Notes under the pieces: generated by a model
Told to the model about the DNA's origin: nothing
The model's database searches: none
What the model saw: the letters and a program-made list of their open reading frames with translations, nothing else
Assembly: GCA_018136815.1 (NCBI GenBank)
Contig: CM030942.1
Coordinates: forward strand, 1,179,797-1,243,796
Origin: Isochrysis galbana
Lineage: Eukaryota; Haptophyta; Isochrysidales; Isochrysidaceae
Direction: 5' to 3'
DNA: 64,000 nucleotides
Translations under genes and position numbers: made by a program
Shown here: in pieces, positions 31,021 to 41,618 of the stretch
Numbering within the stretch: the first letter of the stretch is position 1
How the letters are laid out: every line of letters begins with the position of its first letter

Positions 31021-32936
31021 ATGCGCTCCTCGTGCCGGCGGATGCTCCACTCGCTCGCGCCACGCGGCGCAGCGGTGGTGGCTTGGCGCGCCGCCCAGCC
31101 CATCAGTACAATCGCGCAAGCCACCCGGATTTCCGCATCCCGTCCCGCGCTTCTCGCCGCTCCTCGCCGCTGGCTGGCTGCAACAGGCGAGGTGGTCGAG
31201 ATCCCCGTTCCTGCGATGGGTGACTCGATCACTGAGGGGACGGTCCTATCGCTCGCGAAGAAGGCAGGAGACTACGTTGCAATGGAGGAAGTGGTCGCCG
31301 AGGTTGAGACTGACAAGGTAACCGTCGAAGTCCGCTCACCGCAGGCTGGCACAATCAAGACAATCTATGTGGAAGAGGGTGCCACTGTAGAGGTGGGCGG
31401 AAAATTCTATTCGCTAGCCGTTGGGGAGGGTAAAGCGGCTCCAGCCGCTGCTCCACCAGCGTCTTCTGCTGAGATGCATCCTGCCACGTCAGCACCAGCA
31501 TCTTCCCCTGCTGCGGCTCCTGCCCCAGCTCACCCTGCGCCAAAGCCTACTCCTGCTGCGGCACCTCCACCGGAGACTGCAGCTGGTGAGACCCCTCCAC
31601 GTGAAACACGGGTCGCCATGACGCGCATTCGCAAGCGCACAGCGCAACGCTTGAAAGAATCTCAAGAAGTCACTGCCTCCCTCACCACATTCAATGAGGT
31701 GGACATGACGGCTATCACGGAGATGCGCAAGAAGTACCAGGTGATGTGCCTTCAAATAATTTTCATGCGAATTTGCGCACATAGGATGTATATGTCATGC
31801 AAGTTGTGAGCTTCATGTGGGGGAGGAGCGAACTGCCAACGGGCCTCCTAGTGCGTGCCAACGTTTTCGTGTTAGCAACAGGCTGTGGCCCTGACCTCCC
31901 TTTCCGAGGAGACCATCATATGCACATCATCAACATGCCTGCAACGCCCTTTCCATGGCTATCAATCCAAACGTCGATGCCCACCTACTGATCCCTATCT
32001 TGCTGTCTCGCCTGACCCGGTCCCATCCAGGATATTTTCATGAAGAAGCACGACATCAAGCTCGGCTTTATGAGCCCCTTTGTTGCGGCAGCTTGCCAGG
32101 TGTGTCATGAATGCTGAATTTCGCAACTAGGGAGCCTGATTCAGAGGCTCTATTGTGGGATCCACCACCTCTGATGTGCATGTTGCTTACAACCCGGCCA
32201 TCTTTTCCTCCGAATTCCAGGCTCTCAAGGAACAGCCCGCTGTGAACGCAGTTATCGACGGGGATGACATTGTGTATCGTGACTACATCGATGTGTCCGT
32301 TGCTGTCTCCTCTCCAAAGGGACTTGTGGTTCCGGTACGCCTACGGCCTGTGTGTGCAATGTTTGCTTAGAGCATAGAGCATGTTATGTCCCCGGAGCTA
32401 TGCTGGCGCCGCAGTGCAGCTATGCATCGTTGATGGCTTGCGGAACAAATGCAGGTCATATAGTCCTCGTGAGACTGGTTGGGACCAGTGGGGTTCAGCC
32501 AAGTGATTGCGACCTTGAACATTGGGACGTCAAAGCATAAGAAGGCCCCCCCTCAATCTCTCAGGTGCTCCGCAACGCGGACAAGATGTCTCTAGCAGAG
32601 ATTGAAAAAGAAATCGCTAATCTCGGGGCTAAGGCCAAGGCTGGCACCCTCACCGTGGAGGACATGGCGGGTGGCACTTTCACTGTCACTAACGGCGGCA
32701 TCTTTGGCTCTCTTATGTCAACACCGATCATCAACGTGCCACAGTCCGCTGTTCTAGGCATGCACGCTACCTTCCAACGTCCGATGGCCGTCAATGGCCA
32801 AGTTGTCATTCGTCCAATGATGTATGTTGCGCTCACGTACGATCACCGCCTAATCGATGGCAGAGAGGCCGTGACATGCTTGAAGCGCATCAAGGAGCTG
32901 TGTGAAGACCCTGTTCGCTTCGTCCTTGATTGCTAA
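31021..32936 (+). CDS. DLST: dihydrolipoamide succinyltransferase, E2 of 2-oxoglutarate dehydrogenase
   Basis: Four exons (31021-31740, 32031-32099, 32221-32334, 32565-32936), all introns phase 0 and GT-AG (290, 121, 230 nt), give 424 residues. Order: an Arg/Ala/Ser-rich mitochondrial presequence (to ~55), a lipoyl domain ([13 protein letters not shown]...) with the modified lysine in ETDKV (Lys99), a Pro/Ala linker, and the acyltransferase catalytic domain ([59 protein letters not shown]). The active-site HRLIDG has His395 and Asp399. As in most eukaryotic DLST, no E3-binding domain lies between lipoyl and catalytic domains. It transfers succinyl groups to CoA in the TCA cycle. Confidence 0.93.
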
Positions 32937-33599
32937 TGTGGTCACTAAGTGCTCGCTGCTTGGTGTCTTGCCCTGATCTATTCCATAATCGCATTCCTAA
33001 GACAGGCAATGCCCGTGGCGTACCAGTGATCCATATCGTCGGTTCCGTTCCGCCCTTCCATGTCGGATATTCTGTCTGAGCAAAGGGCCTCGATTGTCAT
33101 GCTATGCATCCTGGAATGGATACGCCGCATCCGCCATGATGCAGCCATTGCCATTGACGTCTGCGCGGATGTTTTGCCTGAGGTGCATCGCTCTTTCGTC
33201 TTTTGACAATCCTCTGTTCACGAATTCCGTCGCTCAATAGAAGCTCGAAATGTGGCTTATGGCATTGCTTGCGTAGCACATCTTATGATAGCTGAATGTC
33301 ACTCACTGCCGGCTTTCCAGCCCCATGTGGGTGTGGGGTGTCGGTTCGCAAACAGCAATGTAGACCACGCCTCCTGCTCTAACCCACCCGCGACATCAGC
33401 TGCCTTTCGCCTTGATAGAAGACCACAGAACCCTCAACAATGTAGCCCGTTCACTTACTCTTCTTAGCACAACAACGATTATTTTCTAGCGGCTAGCGGG
33501 ACCCCCGTGTGCCAATGTGGAATGTGGGGCGATTGCATTATGCTAATGCTAAGAGGCCGCAACCTCAAATCTGATTTTTTCCCGCTGACACCCCCTCCC
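32937..33599. other. no gene recognised
   Basis: DLST 3′ flank and mixed sequence with no recognisable frame or repeat. Confidence 0.4.
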
Positions 33600-34330
33600 C
33601 CTCCATCTCGGGTATAAAAAATCTGAAAATTCAGGCTACTACCGCTAGCTATAAAGACCACGCACTCACGGTACGAACGACTCACGCCATCGCCTAAAAA
33701 AAATTCTTGAAAAAGCCCGCCGCTATGCTAGTTTCAGTACACCCTTCCCTGGGCTCACGAGTCCATCGCCCTTGCCTCATCCTTCCCCTCCTCCCCACTC
33801 CCCCCCTCATTCCTTGTTCTTCGGTTTCGGGGGGTCGGCCCATGTGCTCTACCTTGGGCCTAGCGTTGGGAGGGGGGTGAGACGGGCCTTCTGTGGCTTT
33901 TTTGGTTCGCGGCGCATCTGCACGCTGTCGCATCCGCGATCGACCTTGTGATGGATCGTGTGGAGCTGTGGCTGTGGTGCGGCTGGGTGTGAGTGGAGGA
34001 TGAAATGTAACATGAGATGTATGGCCCAACTGGAGCATGGGGGGTGAACAGTGGGGAGCCGAGGAAGCGTGCGGGGACGGGGCCGAAGACATGGGCGCAC
34101 TCTCAGCCATCACGGGGTCACGGGGCACAGCAGCACGAGAACGGGAACGAAGGATGGACGAGGGGGCACAGAGGGCGCTCGAGCGATAGCGCGGAGCGTA
34201 GTCAGGACACGGAGGGAGAAACGTCACGCGCGGGTGGGGAAGGGAATCGCGCGGGAAAGAAATAGACAAAAGGGGGCCGGAAACTCAAGGAAGCACTCGG
34301 GGAGAGACGGGAGGGGAGAGGGGGAAGAGG
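33600..34330 (-). mobile_element. repeat-F retroelement copy with 3′ mini-hairpin
   Basis: On the minus strand: the repeat F leader (34325-34170), a Ser/Pro/Arg-rich frame (MAESAPMSSAPSPHASSAPH ... ending ~33694), then the conserved 3′ end GGCGATGGCGTGAGTCG, GCTAGCGGTAGTAGCCTGAA, TTTTCAGATTTTTT. The 3′ end is the one carried by type-C elements and the LINE at 43084, so it uses the same retrotransposition machinery. Confidence 0.55.
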
Positions 34331-34519
34331 GCTTCTGCGGGGGAGCCGGGGAGAGGAGAGGAGAGGGGGGGCGGACCGATACGGGACGATACGGGAAGAA
34401 AGGAACTGGGGCGCGGCGACGGAGAGGGAGTCGCGCGGGAAGACCTAAAAACGGAACGTAAAGGGGGAAGTGTACAAGGCCCCCCCTTTACCCGCAACAC
34501 CCCCCCCGATGCGGCCATC

Positions 34520-35580
34520 TCCACCCCCACAAGAAGATCGCGGGAGTCTGTTTAAACGGCCCGACATGCCTCTTCCTCCACCCGTGGGCACGGAAACTCG
34601 AACTGACCCAAGAAGAGTGGACGGAAGTGGCAAAACTTTATACCCACCCCCTGCTCAAACACACGGACAAACACCCCCATTTCAAACATATCACCCATAG
34701 AAGAATGGGCACACGCAACCGGTTCGCTGCGTCGCCTACCACGAAGTGCAGACTCTGCGGAAAACACCGCGAAAACTCGACGCACCTGGCCAGATGCCCC
34801 TCCACGAAACAAATATTCCAGGCCATAGAAGCTGCGGCAGGGTACACGCCGGAAAGGAACAGAACAACGGCCCAGAAAATCAAGGATAGGCTGTTCGCGT
34901 ACCCGAGTACACCGACCCCGGACAGCCTCAAAGCCCTCTACCTTGTAGCATGGCGATATATAATAAGTGACTTCTACAGAGTAGAGTTCGACAACTACAC
35001 CTTCCACCACGTGCCGGTCATCGAGAGGACCCTTGTCAGATTCACGACCCTAGTTAGAGGCCTTGAACCCCCAGACAAGACCTCGACCGCACGCACCAGC
35101 AAAGCCTCCCAAGGAAGAAAACCGAAAATCAAATCCCCGCGTGAGCTCTACACCCCCGTCTTTACATTCAACGACAAAGGCACACTGATGTTAGGCAACA
35201 ACCTAGCCGCGATAGCCAAATCACTCCAACTAGCGGAAAAGCTAGCATGACCACGCAAAAGCCATAGCGATGCTCCACACACCCGCCGACCCGCCCAGCC
35301 CCAACCCTCGGGAACACAGAGGCACGCCGCCCATCACCTAGGTTCTAAAAGAAGCAATATAGAAACCGGTAGCCCGATGGTACAGGAGGAAGGAGGGAAA
35401 GACACCTATCGGGGACCGGTGCACACCGTCTGCTACAGGAAACCCCACCCACCCAGCCCCTAGGTAGAGCACGAGGGACGGGCCGCAAGGCAGGTGGCGG
35501 GGAGTTGAGAGTGGCGGGCGAGGCCGCAATCGTTAGAGTGCAGAGTCGCGCGCGGCGTGAATATTAAGAAGTTTTTTTTT
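34520..35580 (+). mobile_element. LINE 3′ part: RT C-terminus with zinc knuckle, plus 3′ UTR
   Basis: The frame from ~34520 to the stop at 35250 contains ARKLELTQEEWTEVAKLYTH, KHTDKHPHFKHITHRRMGTR and a Cys-Cys-His-Cys knuckle CRLCGKHRENSTHLARC, typical of the C-terminus of LINE polymerases. A helical tail follows. The 3′ UTR ends GTGAATATTAAGAAG and a T run at 35580. It is 5′ truncated, with no RT catalytic box. The frame is open to the stop, so it is fairly young. Related copies: 37744-40671, 43084-44220, 50640-51755. Confidence 0.8.
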
Positions 35581-35797
35581 ATCTTCCCAATAGAAGTGGA
35601 AATGGCATTTCGAAATGGGGCCGTTCTGAGTGAGAAGCTCATGCCTCATGCCTCTGGAGCTCTAGTCTAGAGTACACGAAAGAGAGGTAGAGTCTAGGGC
35701 CGGAAGAGGAAGTTTCTAGGACCACTCACTGAGGGAGCGCTGGCGCCGTCGGCGTTGCCGCTCTTCTCGGCAAGGAAGCTCTCGCTCTCAAGCAGTC

Positions 35798-36316
35798 ATG
35801 GTGAGGGTGCAGCCTGCTTCAATCAAGATCGACCCGAGGCGCTGTATGGGTGACTGGTACGTCCAGCGCTTCATTCCTGCCTCCAAATGGCTCGAGGGGC
35901 CCGCGCACAATGGCAAGGAAAACTACGAGTACGATGAGGCAAAGGATCGGGTTAAGGTCACCTACACATTCAACAAGGGTTCGCTCGATGGGCCAGTCGT
36001 CACCACCTACCAACGAGGTTATGTGCGTAAGGATAAGGGTGGCTATGGCACAGAATGGGCGGTTCGGCCGTATCTTGGTTTTCTGGGGCTCCCATTTCAT
36101 TTGCCTTTCTCACTGTCATACTACATTTTGGACATAGACCCTGCTGACTACTCATTTTTGACGTGCAGCGCACCTGACGGCTCATGGATGTACGTTATGA
36201 CACGAGCACAAGAGGTCGACGATGCCTTCCTTGCGCCTACCCTGGCAAAGCTCAGCACGTTGGGATTCGACATGAGACAGATCCGTACCATGCCGCAAAA
36301 GGCCCCATCAGACTAG
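35798..36316 (+). CDS. lipocalin
   Basis: 172 residues, single exon, ATG at 35798. The first lipocalin motif (GxW) is clear in RRCMGDWYVQRFIPASKWLE. It is followed by the barrel strands ENYEYDEAKDRVKVTYTFNK, GTEWAVRPYLGFLGLPFHLP, YYILDIDPADYSFLTCSAPD and WMYVMTRAQEVDD, and ends in the C-terminal helix LAPTLAKLSTLGFDMRQI. This is the bacterial Blc / plant temperature-induced lipocalin / apolipoprotein D group, which binds lipids in membranes or under stress. No obvious signal peptide is seen, so it is probably cytosolic or membrane-associated. Ligand unknown. Confidence 0.88.
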   Translation: MVRVQPASIKIDPRRCMGDWYVQRFIPASKWLEGPAHNGKENYEYDEAKDRVKVTYTFNKGSLDGPVVTTYQRGYVRKDKGGYGTEWAVRPYLGFLGLPFHLPFSLSYYILDIDPADYSFLTCSAPDGSWMYVMTRAQEVDDAFLAPTLAKLSTLGFDMRQIRTMPQKAPSD

Positions 36317-36934
36317 TGATTGTCACAGCTTACTCCACTCACCTTACACCGCACTGATCCCTGCCATGGGAAATACATTTGAACGAAGAGATGCGTGCTC
36401 GACGCCTATGAGCTCTTCACCGCTGTCTCAGAATCCAGGCTATCGTAAATTGCCATATTTTGAGCCATGCATTCTTGCATTCCGCATTCACCGCTGGATG
36501 CGCTGTCATGTGTTCTACGTTTGCTACCATGCGGTGCGACACACATGGCTGTGCGCCACCACTTTGACTCTGCTGCTGCTGCATTGTCGTGTTGCGTGTG
36601 CGTGTGCGCGACTGGAGATACCCACTCGTGGGTCATGGGCCAGACTAGGATCAAACTCTTCAACTCTTCCTCCTTTCTTCTCACCTAACAGCCATAGGCC
36701 AAGGACTATATCATAGTAGTACAAAAACGTGTCGGCGTTCGAGAGAATGCTTGTTGTGGGCAGAGTGGCAGTGTTGGTGGTGATGGTAGTGGTTGTGATG
36801 TAAGAGGAATAATGAACCGCATGGAGGAGTACACGCCCACATCAGGGGTGAGTGAGACGAGGGCTTGAGGCTTGAGGCACAAGGGCAAGGCGCGGCGGGG
36901 GACGAGCGGCACGGGGCTGGCGACCGGGGGCATA
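36317..36934. other. no gene recognised
   Basis: 3′ flank of the lipocalin gene. Short frames on both strands have no motif. Confidence 0.4.
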
Positions 36935-37285
36935 CAGTAAAAATAATTAATGTTATATCCTAGCCAACCCCACTAGCTAATTGGACACAACTTTTCCGTC
37001 CCCGAATCCCGCCATGCCTGACGAGCCAGGTGTCCGAGTGCTACCGGGGGGAGGGGGCACTGCCCCTCATCCCCTCGATATTTGTCCTCCCCCCAGTGCC
37101 AGTGCACGCACCGACCCCGCGTACCCCAGCACGTCCTCTCCTCGAGTCCACGCTGGGAGAAAACCCCTTTCGGGTAAAAACAACGCAAGGGGGGGGGGGG
37201 GGGCACTCGTGAATAGGAGCCCAGAAGCGCTAACTAATCTCTCTCGCCGAAGCGAGTGGCCGCGGCGAGCCGCGGCCCTAAGGCA
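36935..37285 (-). repeat. dispersed repeat family A, copy 3
   Basis: Reverse complement of 9763-10151: AT-rich tail at 36938-36955, TGTTATATCCTAGCCAACCC, then GGTGTCCGAGTGCTACCGG through to GTGGCCGCGGCGAGCCGCGG. It ends where the tandem array starts. Confidence 0.7.
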
Positions 37286-37743
37286 TTTCTTGATGTGGTG
37301 CCTGGCGAGCCATTCTGTCCAGGTGGTAAAACGTGAAATCGTTGGCAGCGCGCCCGGTCGTGTTCGGAAGTTGGGCACTCCGGCTCGTTCGGCCGGGTAA
37401 CGTTGGTGTTGTTGTCGTCGCCACACACGGCGAACTTCAACGCGATGCGCGCGGGCGGCTGGGGCGACTGGCGTGACTGCTAGGGCGGCATTTCTTGATA
37501 TGATGCCTGGCGAGCCATTCTGTCCAAGTGGTAAAACGTGAAAGCGCCGGCAGCGCGCTCGGTCGTGTTCGAAAGTTGGGCACTCCGGCCCGTCAGGCCG
37601 GGTAACGTTGGCGTTGTTGTCGTCGCCACACACGGCGAACTTCAACGCGATGCGCGCGGGCGGCTGTGGCGATTGGCGTGACTGCTAGGGCGGCACTTGC
37701 TTGATATGATTGATGCCTGGTGAGCCATTCTGTCCAAGTGGTA
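37286..37743. repeat. tandem array, ~205-bp unit (left part)
   Basis: The phrase CATTCTGTCC recurs at 37311, 37516 and 37726 (spacings 205 and 210), with GGTAAAACGTGAAA, GCGCCGGCAGCGCGC, CACTCCGGCTCGTTCGGCCG and TCAACGCGATGCGCGCGGGC in every unit. The array is broken at 37743 by the LINE insertion and resumes at 40672. Confidence 0.85.
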
Positions 37744-40671
37744 AAAAAAAACTTTTTAATATTCTCGCCTCGCCCGTGGCAATGGAAGACACTCACGAAG
37801 CCACGCTCTTTCTCCTCCCTCTCCCTCACTCCCTGCCTTGCGGCAACTCCCCTCGTGCTCTACTTAGGGGCCCGGGTCGTTTGGGGGGTCAGAGCTGAGC
37901 GGGGTGCACCTGTCCCCAACGGTATGTTCTCGCCTCCCTCTTGTTCCGTTGAGTGACCTGTTTATAATGTAAGTGCTTCGGGGTGTAGTCGTACTAGTGT
38001 GTAAGTCCGTTCGTCCGGCATGTCCGTAGTTATGGTCGGTCTCCAGTCTTGACATACGGTCGGAGCGGGTTGTCGCGTCTTTTCATGCGAGCCTCTCAGC
38101 TAGGCCGAGGGCTTTTGCTACTAGGCCAAATTCTTTACTTAGTTGTAGCCTGCCTTGTTCATCCTTGGTAAATATAGGGTTGCTGAGTTCTGTCATTTTT
38201 TTATCTTAGGTTTTCTCCCCTGAGCGGCCTTATACGTGCGCATAGAATTATGAGGATCCGGCGGAATATTGCCTCGGACCAGGGTGGCGAATCTTATCAG
38301 CGTGGTCTCCAGGACTGGTATATAGTGGTAGTTGTGCGCCTCGAACTCTACTCTGTAGAAGTCTTTTATTATGTGTTTCCACGCTATTATGTAGAGCGCT
38401 TTTAGGCTATCGGGAGTGCTCGTACCGGGGTATGCGAAGAGTCTATCTTTCACTTTCTGTGCACGCGATCTCTTAGCAGTAGGCGTGTGTTTTGTAAGGG
38501 CGTCTATTGTTTCGAATATCGTTTTCGTCGCGGGGCACCATGCTAGATGGCACGAGTCTTCTCGGTGGCCGTGGCATAGTCTGCATTTGTCTGTCGGGCT
38601 GTCTGGGAATCTATTTCTAGTGCCGATCCTTCTGTGCGTGATATGTTTGAAGTGTAGGTGTTTATCCGTGTGTTTTAGCAGCGGCATTGTGTATAGTCTA
38701 GCTATGTGTTTCCATTCCTCTTTCGTGATGCTAAGTCTATTCTCCCACACGGTCCTCGCCGCTTGTGGGGCGTTTTTCCGATTTGTTTTGATCACTTCTT
38801 TGGTGATGTCGGAGACAACTATCAGTAAAACTGATAGGGTCATGGGGGCCCCGTGCCCCCCCCCCTCCATCGCAGACACCCCCTGGGTGGGCCTGCACAC
38901 TCAACCTCAGCCCCTGCCTGCTGGCAGGGGCTGAGCTGACATCACACTGGCACAGACCCTCGCCGAGCGCGCATCGCGCGCCGCACGCATTCGCCTGCAC
39001 TGGCCCCTGCTCGTACTGACCCCCCCCTCCACCACTGAGCCACAGACCACCTGAGCCGCCAAGAGGGCACCCAGGACCAGCGAGGCCAGCGAGGGAGAGG
39101 CAGGAGAGGCCAGGGGCCCAGCCCCAGCCTCCACTGCCCCCTGAGCTGGCCCAGCTGGCCCTCTGGGGGGGCCCGAGGGTCCCCTCAGAGGGGTGCCATG
39201 GCGCGCGCAGGCATCGCACGCCCGTAGGAGAACGAAGAGAACCGCGAGAAAAGAACGACAAAAAAAACGACGCGATCTGACCCAAGAAAAGGTAAGACTC
39301 ACGCCTGTTTACGGTATGTTTACAAGCCGACACCCCGAGCGACACACGAATGCCGCGAAGACGCGGAGATACTTGAAAAAGACGCGAGGAGAGGGGGCCG
39401 AGACCTCCCAGGGGCACGAAGTGTCACATGCAACAGGCGTTTACGTTTGTTTTGCCACAGGAACACCACACCAGCAGGTCTGCCCCAGCCCACCCCCTGC
39501 ACTTGGCCCGTTGTAGTGCACGCGGCCCCCCCCCCGATACCAAAAACAAAGGAATGAAGGGGGTGGTGTAAGGGAGTGAGTAAACTGGGGTATAGGCGAT
39601 GTCGTGAGTGAGTACCGTGAGTACGTGGACTGTATAGCTAGCGTGAGTAGCCCGAATCTTCAGAAGTTTTATTATTATTATTATTGGTGATGTCGGAGAC
39701 GGTGATCGCGTCTAGTGCGACCCTTCCTTTTTGTATGGCGTATTCATCCGCCAGCGGGTATTCCATAAATCTCGGGCCTTTATATCCGCCCTCCCATTTT
39801 GCCGGTTGGTGATAGTATTGGATTTCTTCGGCTTTCGCCACATTCCCGGTGCCGGCTATCTCTCCTAAGTAATCGGTGTCAGCGTGTAGCCAGATGTTGT
39901 TAAATCTGCTTATGAATCTTTCGTCTTCCGTGACTCTAACTTCTCTGCGAGGTATCGCATCCCCTGGCTCCTGTGGCTGGGAGCCGCAAGCGTGCGGCTC
40001 CTTCCCTTTAATATCTTGAGGGGGGCGCTCTTTCGCTCGCTCTAACATCGAGGCCATGTTTCCATAGTGCCTTCCGCGCATTCAAGTAGTTTAGGATCCA
40101 TTTAGCTTGTAGTGCTTTTATGTGGGCCGACCAATCTAGGAGTCCCAGCCCCAATGTTCTGGTCGCGCTTTTCTCATGTGTTGTGGTGTAGCATGGGTAT
40201 CTCATCCATTTATTCTGTTTGTTAGTGTACGGGCTAGTCCAGAGGACGGCGTCTACTGCTCTTTGTACCCGTGCGTGGAACCACTTGGGGGCGGCCAATG
40301 TTTGCGGCCAGTATCTGGGCATTCCATATACTATAAAGTTTGCCACGGACGTTCGCCCGAAGATCGTCATATAGTTAGTAGCCGGTGATAGTTTGGCGAC
40401 TCTGTCTTCGATCTTGTCCGCCAGACTCGACCTAAAAGGCTTGAGGGCCTCCGGTGCGCCCAAGGGGACGCCCAATACGGTTAGGTATTCCGCGTTGCTT
40501 ATCCAGTTATACTTGCGCATGTTCCATGGCGGTTTTCGCAATCTTTGGGACCCCATCCTCAGGCCTTGAAATTTGTTTGTGTTGATCTTACCTCCCGTTG
40601 CTTTTTCGTGTAACTCCACCCATTCCAGGGATCTCTGAAGACTCTTATAGTCTCGTGCTATCAGCGCCGTG
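37744..40671 (-). mobile_element. 5′-truncated LINE inserted in the tandem array
   Basis: Bounded by ATTCTGTCCAAGTGGTA at 37727-37743 and 40672-40688, a 17-bp target duplication. Removing the 869-bp insertion at 38817-39685 leaves 2,059 bp of LINE. On the minus strand the polymerase frame begins ITALIARDYKSLQRSLEWVE, just past the RT active site, and runs through YLTVLGVPLGAPEALKPFRS, GRTSVANFIVYGMPRYWPQT and LGLGLLDWSAHIKALQAKWI. One frameshift falls near 40020-40080, then comes ...VSDITKEVI. It ends with the zinc knuckle CRLCHGHREDSCHLAWC, a stop near 38193 and a 3′ UTR to GAGAATATTAAAAAG and a T run. Confidence 0.9.
38817..39685 (+). mobile_element. full-length type-C hairpin-start element (869 bp), nested in the LINE
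   Basis: Flanked by GGTGATGTCGGAGAC at 38802-38816 and 39686-39700. Taking the insert out restores the LINE frame ...ALDAITVSDITKEVIKTNRK. It begins AACTA with stem TCAG/CTGA and loop TAAAA, then GGGTCATGG, and the mini-frame MGAPCPPPSIADTPWVGLHT...PAGRG. An intron-like segment runs 39292-39460 (AG|GTAAGA...CCACAG). It ends GCCCGAATCTTCAGAAG followed by TTTTA(TTA)n. There is no long protein. Confidence 0.92.
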
Positions 40672-40688
40672 ATTCTGTCCAAGTGGTA

Positions 40689-41085
40689 GAACGTGAAAGC
40701 GCCGGCAGCGCGCCCGGTCGTGTTCGAAAGTTGGGCACTCCGGCTCGTTCGGCCCGTAGACTTAACGTTGTTGTCGTCCCACTCACGGCGAACTTCAACG
40801 CGATGCGCGCGGGCGGCTGGGGCGATTGGCGTGACTGCTAGGGCGGCACTTCTTGATATGATGCCTGTCGAGCCATTCTGTCCGAGTGGGTGAACGTGAA
40901 AGCGCCGGCAGCGCGCCCGGTCGTGTTCGAAAGTTGGGCACTCCGGCTCGTTCGGCCGGGTAACGTTGGCGTTGTTTGTTGTTGTTGTCGGCCCACACAC
41001 GGGCCAATTTCGACGCGATGTGGGGCGATTGGCGTGAGTGCTAGGGCGGCATTGCTTGATATGGTTCCAAGCCTGGTAGACCTAG
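40689..41085. repeat. tandem array, ~205-bp unit (right part)
   Basis: Continuation of the array at 37286-37743. The ATTCTGTCC phrase recurs at 40672 and 40875 (203 bases apart), and the last unit fades near 41085. Confidence 0.8.
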
Positions 41086-41344
41086 TGAGCTGGCGACAGA
41101 AATTTCCCCGTCTTACTATATTTGTGCCTTGCATGAACGGCCTCACTAAAAATATACCGGAGGGGGGCCCGACTGTATTTCGCGCACCGTCTTCGAAGGC
41201 CTGAAATTCGGTATTTTTCGAAAATTTCGCCGGACAACCCCCACTTTTTTTTGCTGATCCATCCTACCGGAACCTATAGGGAGCTTATTTAGCCCGTCAT
41301 TCACCCATTGCAGCTGGTGCCCTCCGCACCCCCATAGTGAGTGA

Positions 41345-41520
41345 CCGGGCTACGTATACGCACACCTTCACTTCAAACATAATACTCACGGAAGGTTGGG
41401 AACCCGGAACCGATTCGCCCTAGCGACAACAAAAACGTGCAGACTCTGCGGGAGATAACGAGAGCACTCCACCCACTTAGCGAGGTGCACCGCCACCCAG
41501 AAGGTCATAAGGCGGGCATC
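41345..41520 (+). pseudogene. LINE zinc-knuckle relic
   Basis: Translates, with frame breaks, to CACACCTTCACTTCAAACAT-type sequence encoding HLHFK...GTRNRFALATTKTCRLCG and HSTHLARC. This is the same region as 34680-34800, heavily decayed. Confidence 0.6.
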
Positions 41521-41618
41521 GCGGCCGAAAAATATCAAACTTGTGGTCATGGCCTTGTAGCCAATCTAATTTGCAATGATTGGTTCCCGATTCTTCGTAA
41601 ATGATAAGAACGATGCAG

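Noticed and set aside
35798-36316. Violaxanthin de-epoxidase for the lipocalin gene
   Set aside because: Only the lipocalin barrel is present. The cysteine-rich and acidic domains of that enzyme are missing.
38817-38850. HDV-like or other self-cleaving ribozyme at the element 5′ end
   Set aside because: The first bases pair locally in a simple hairpin. The nested double-pseudoknot layout of HDV-like ribozymes and hammerhead core motifs are not visible.
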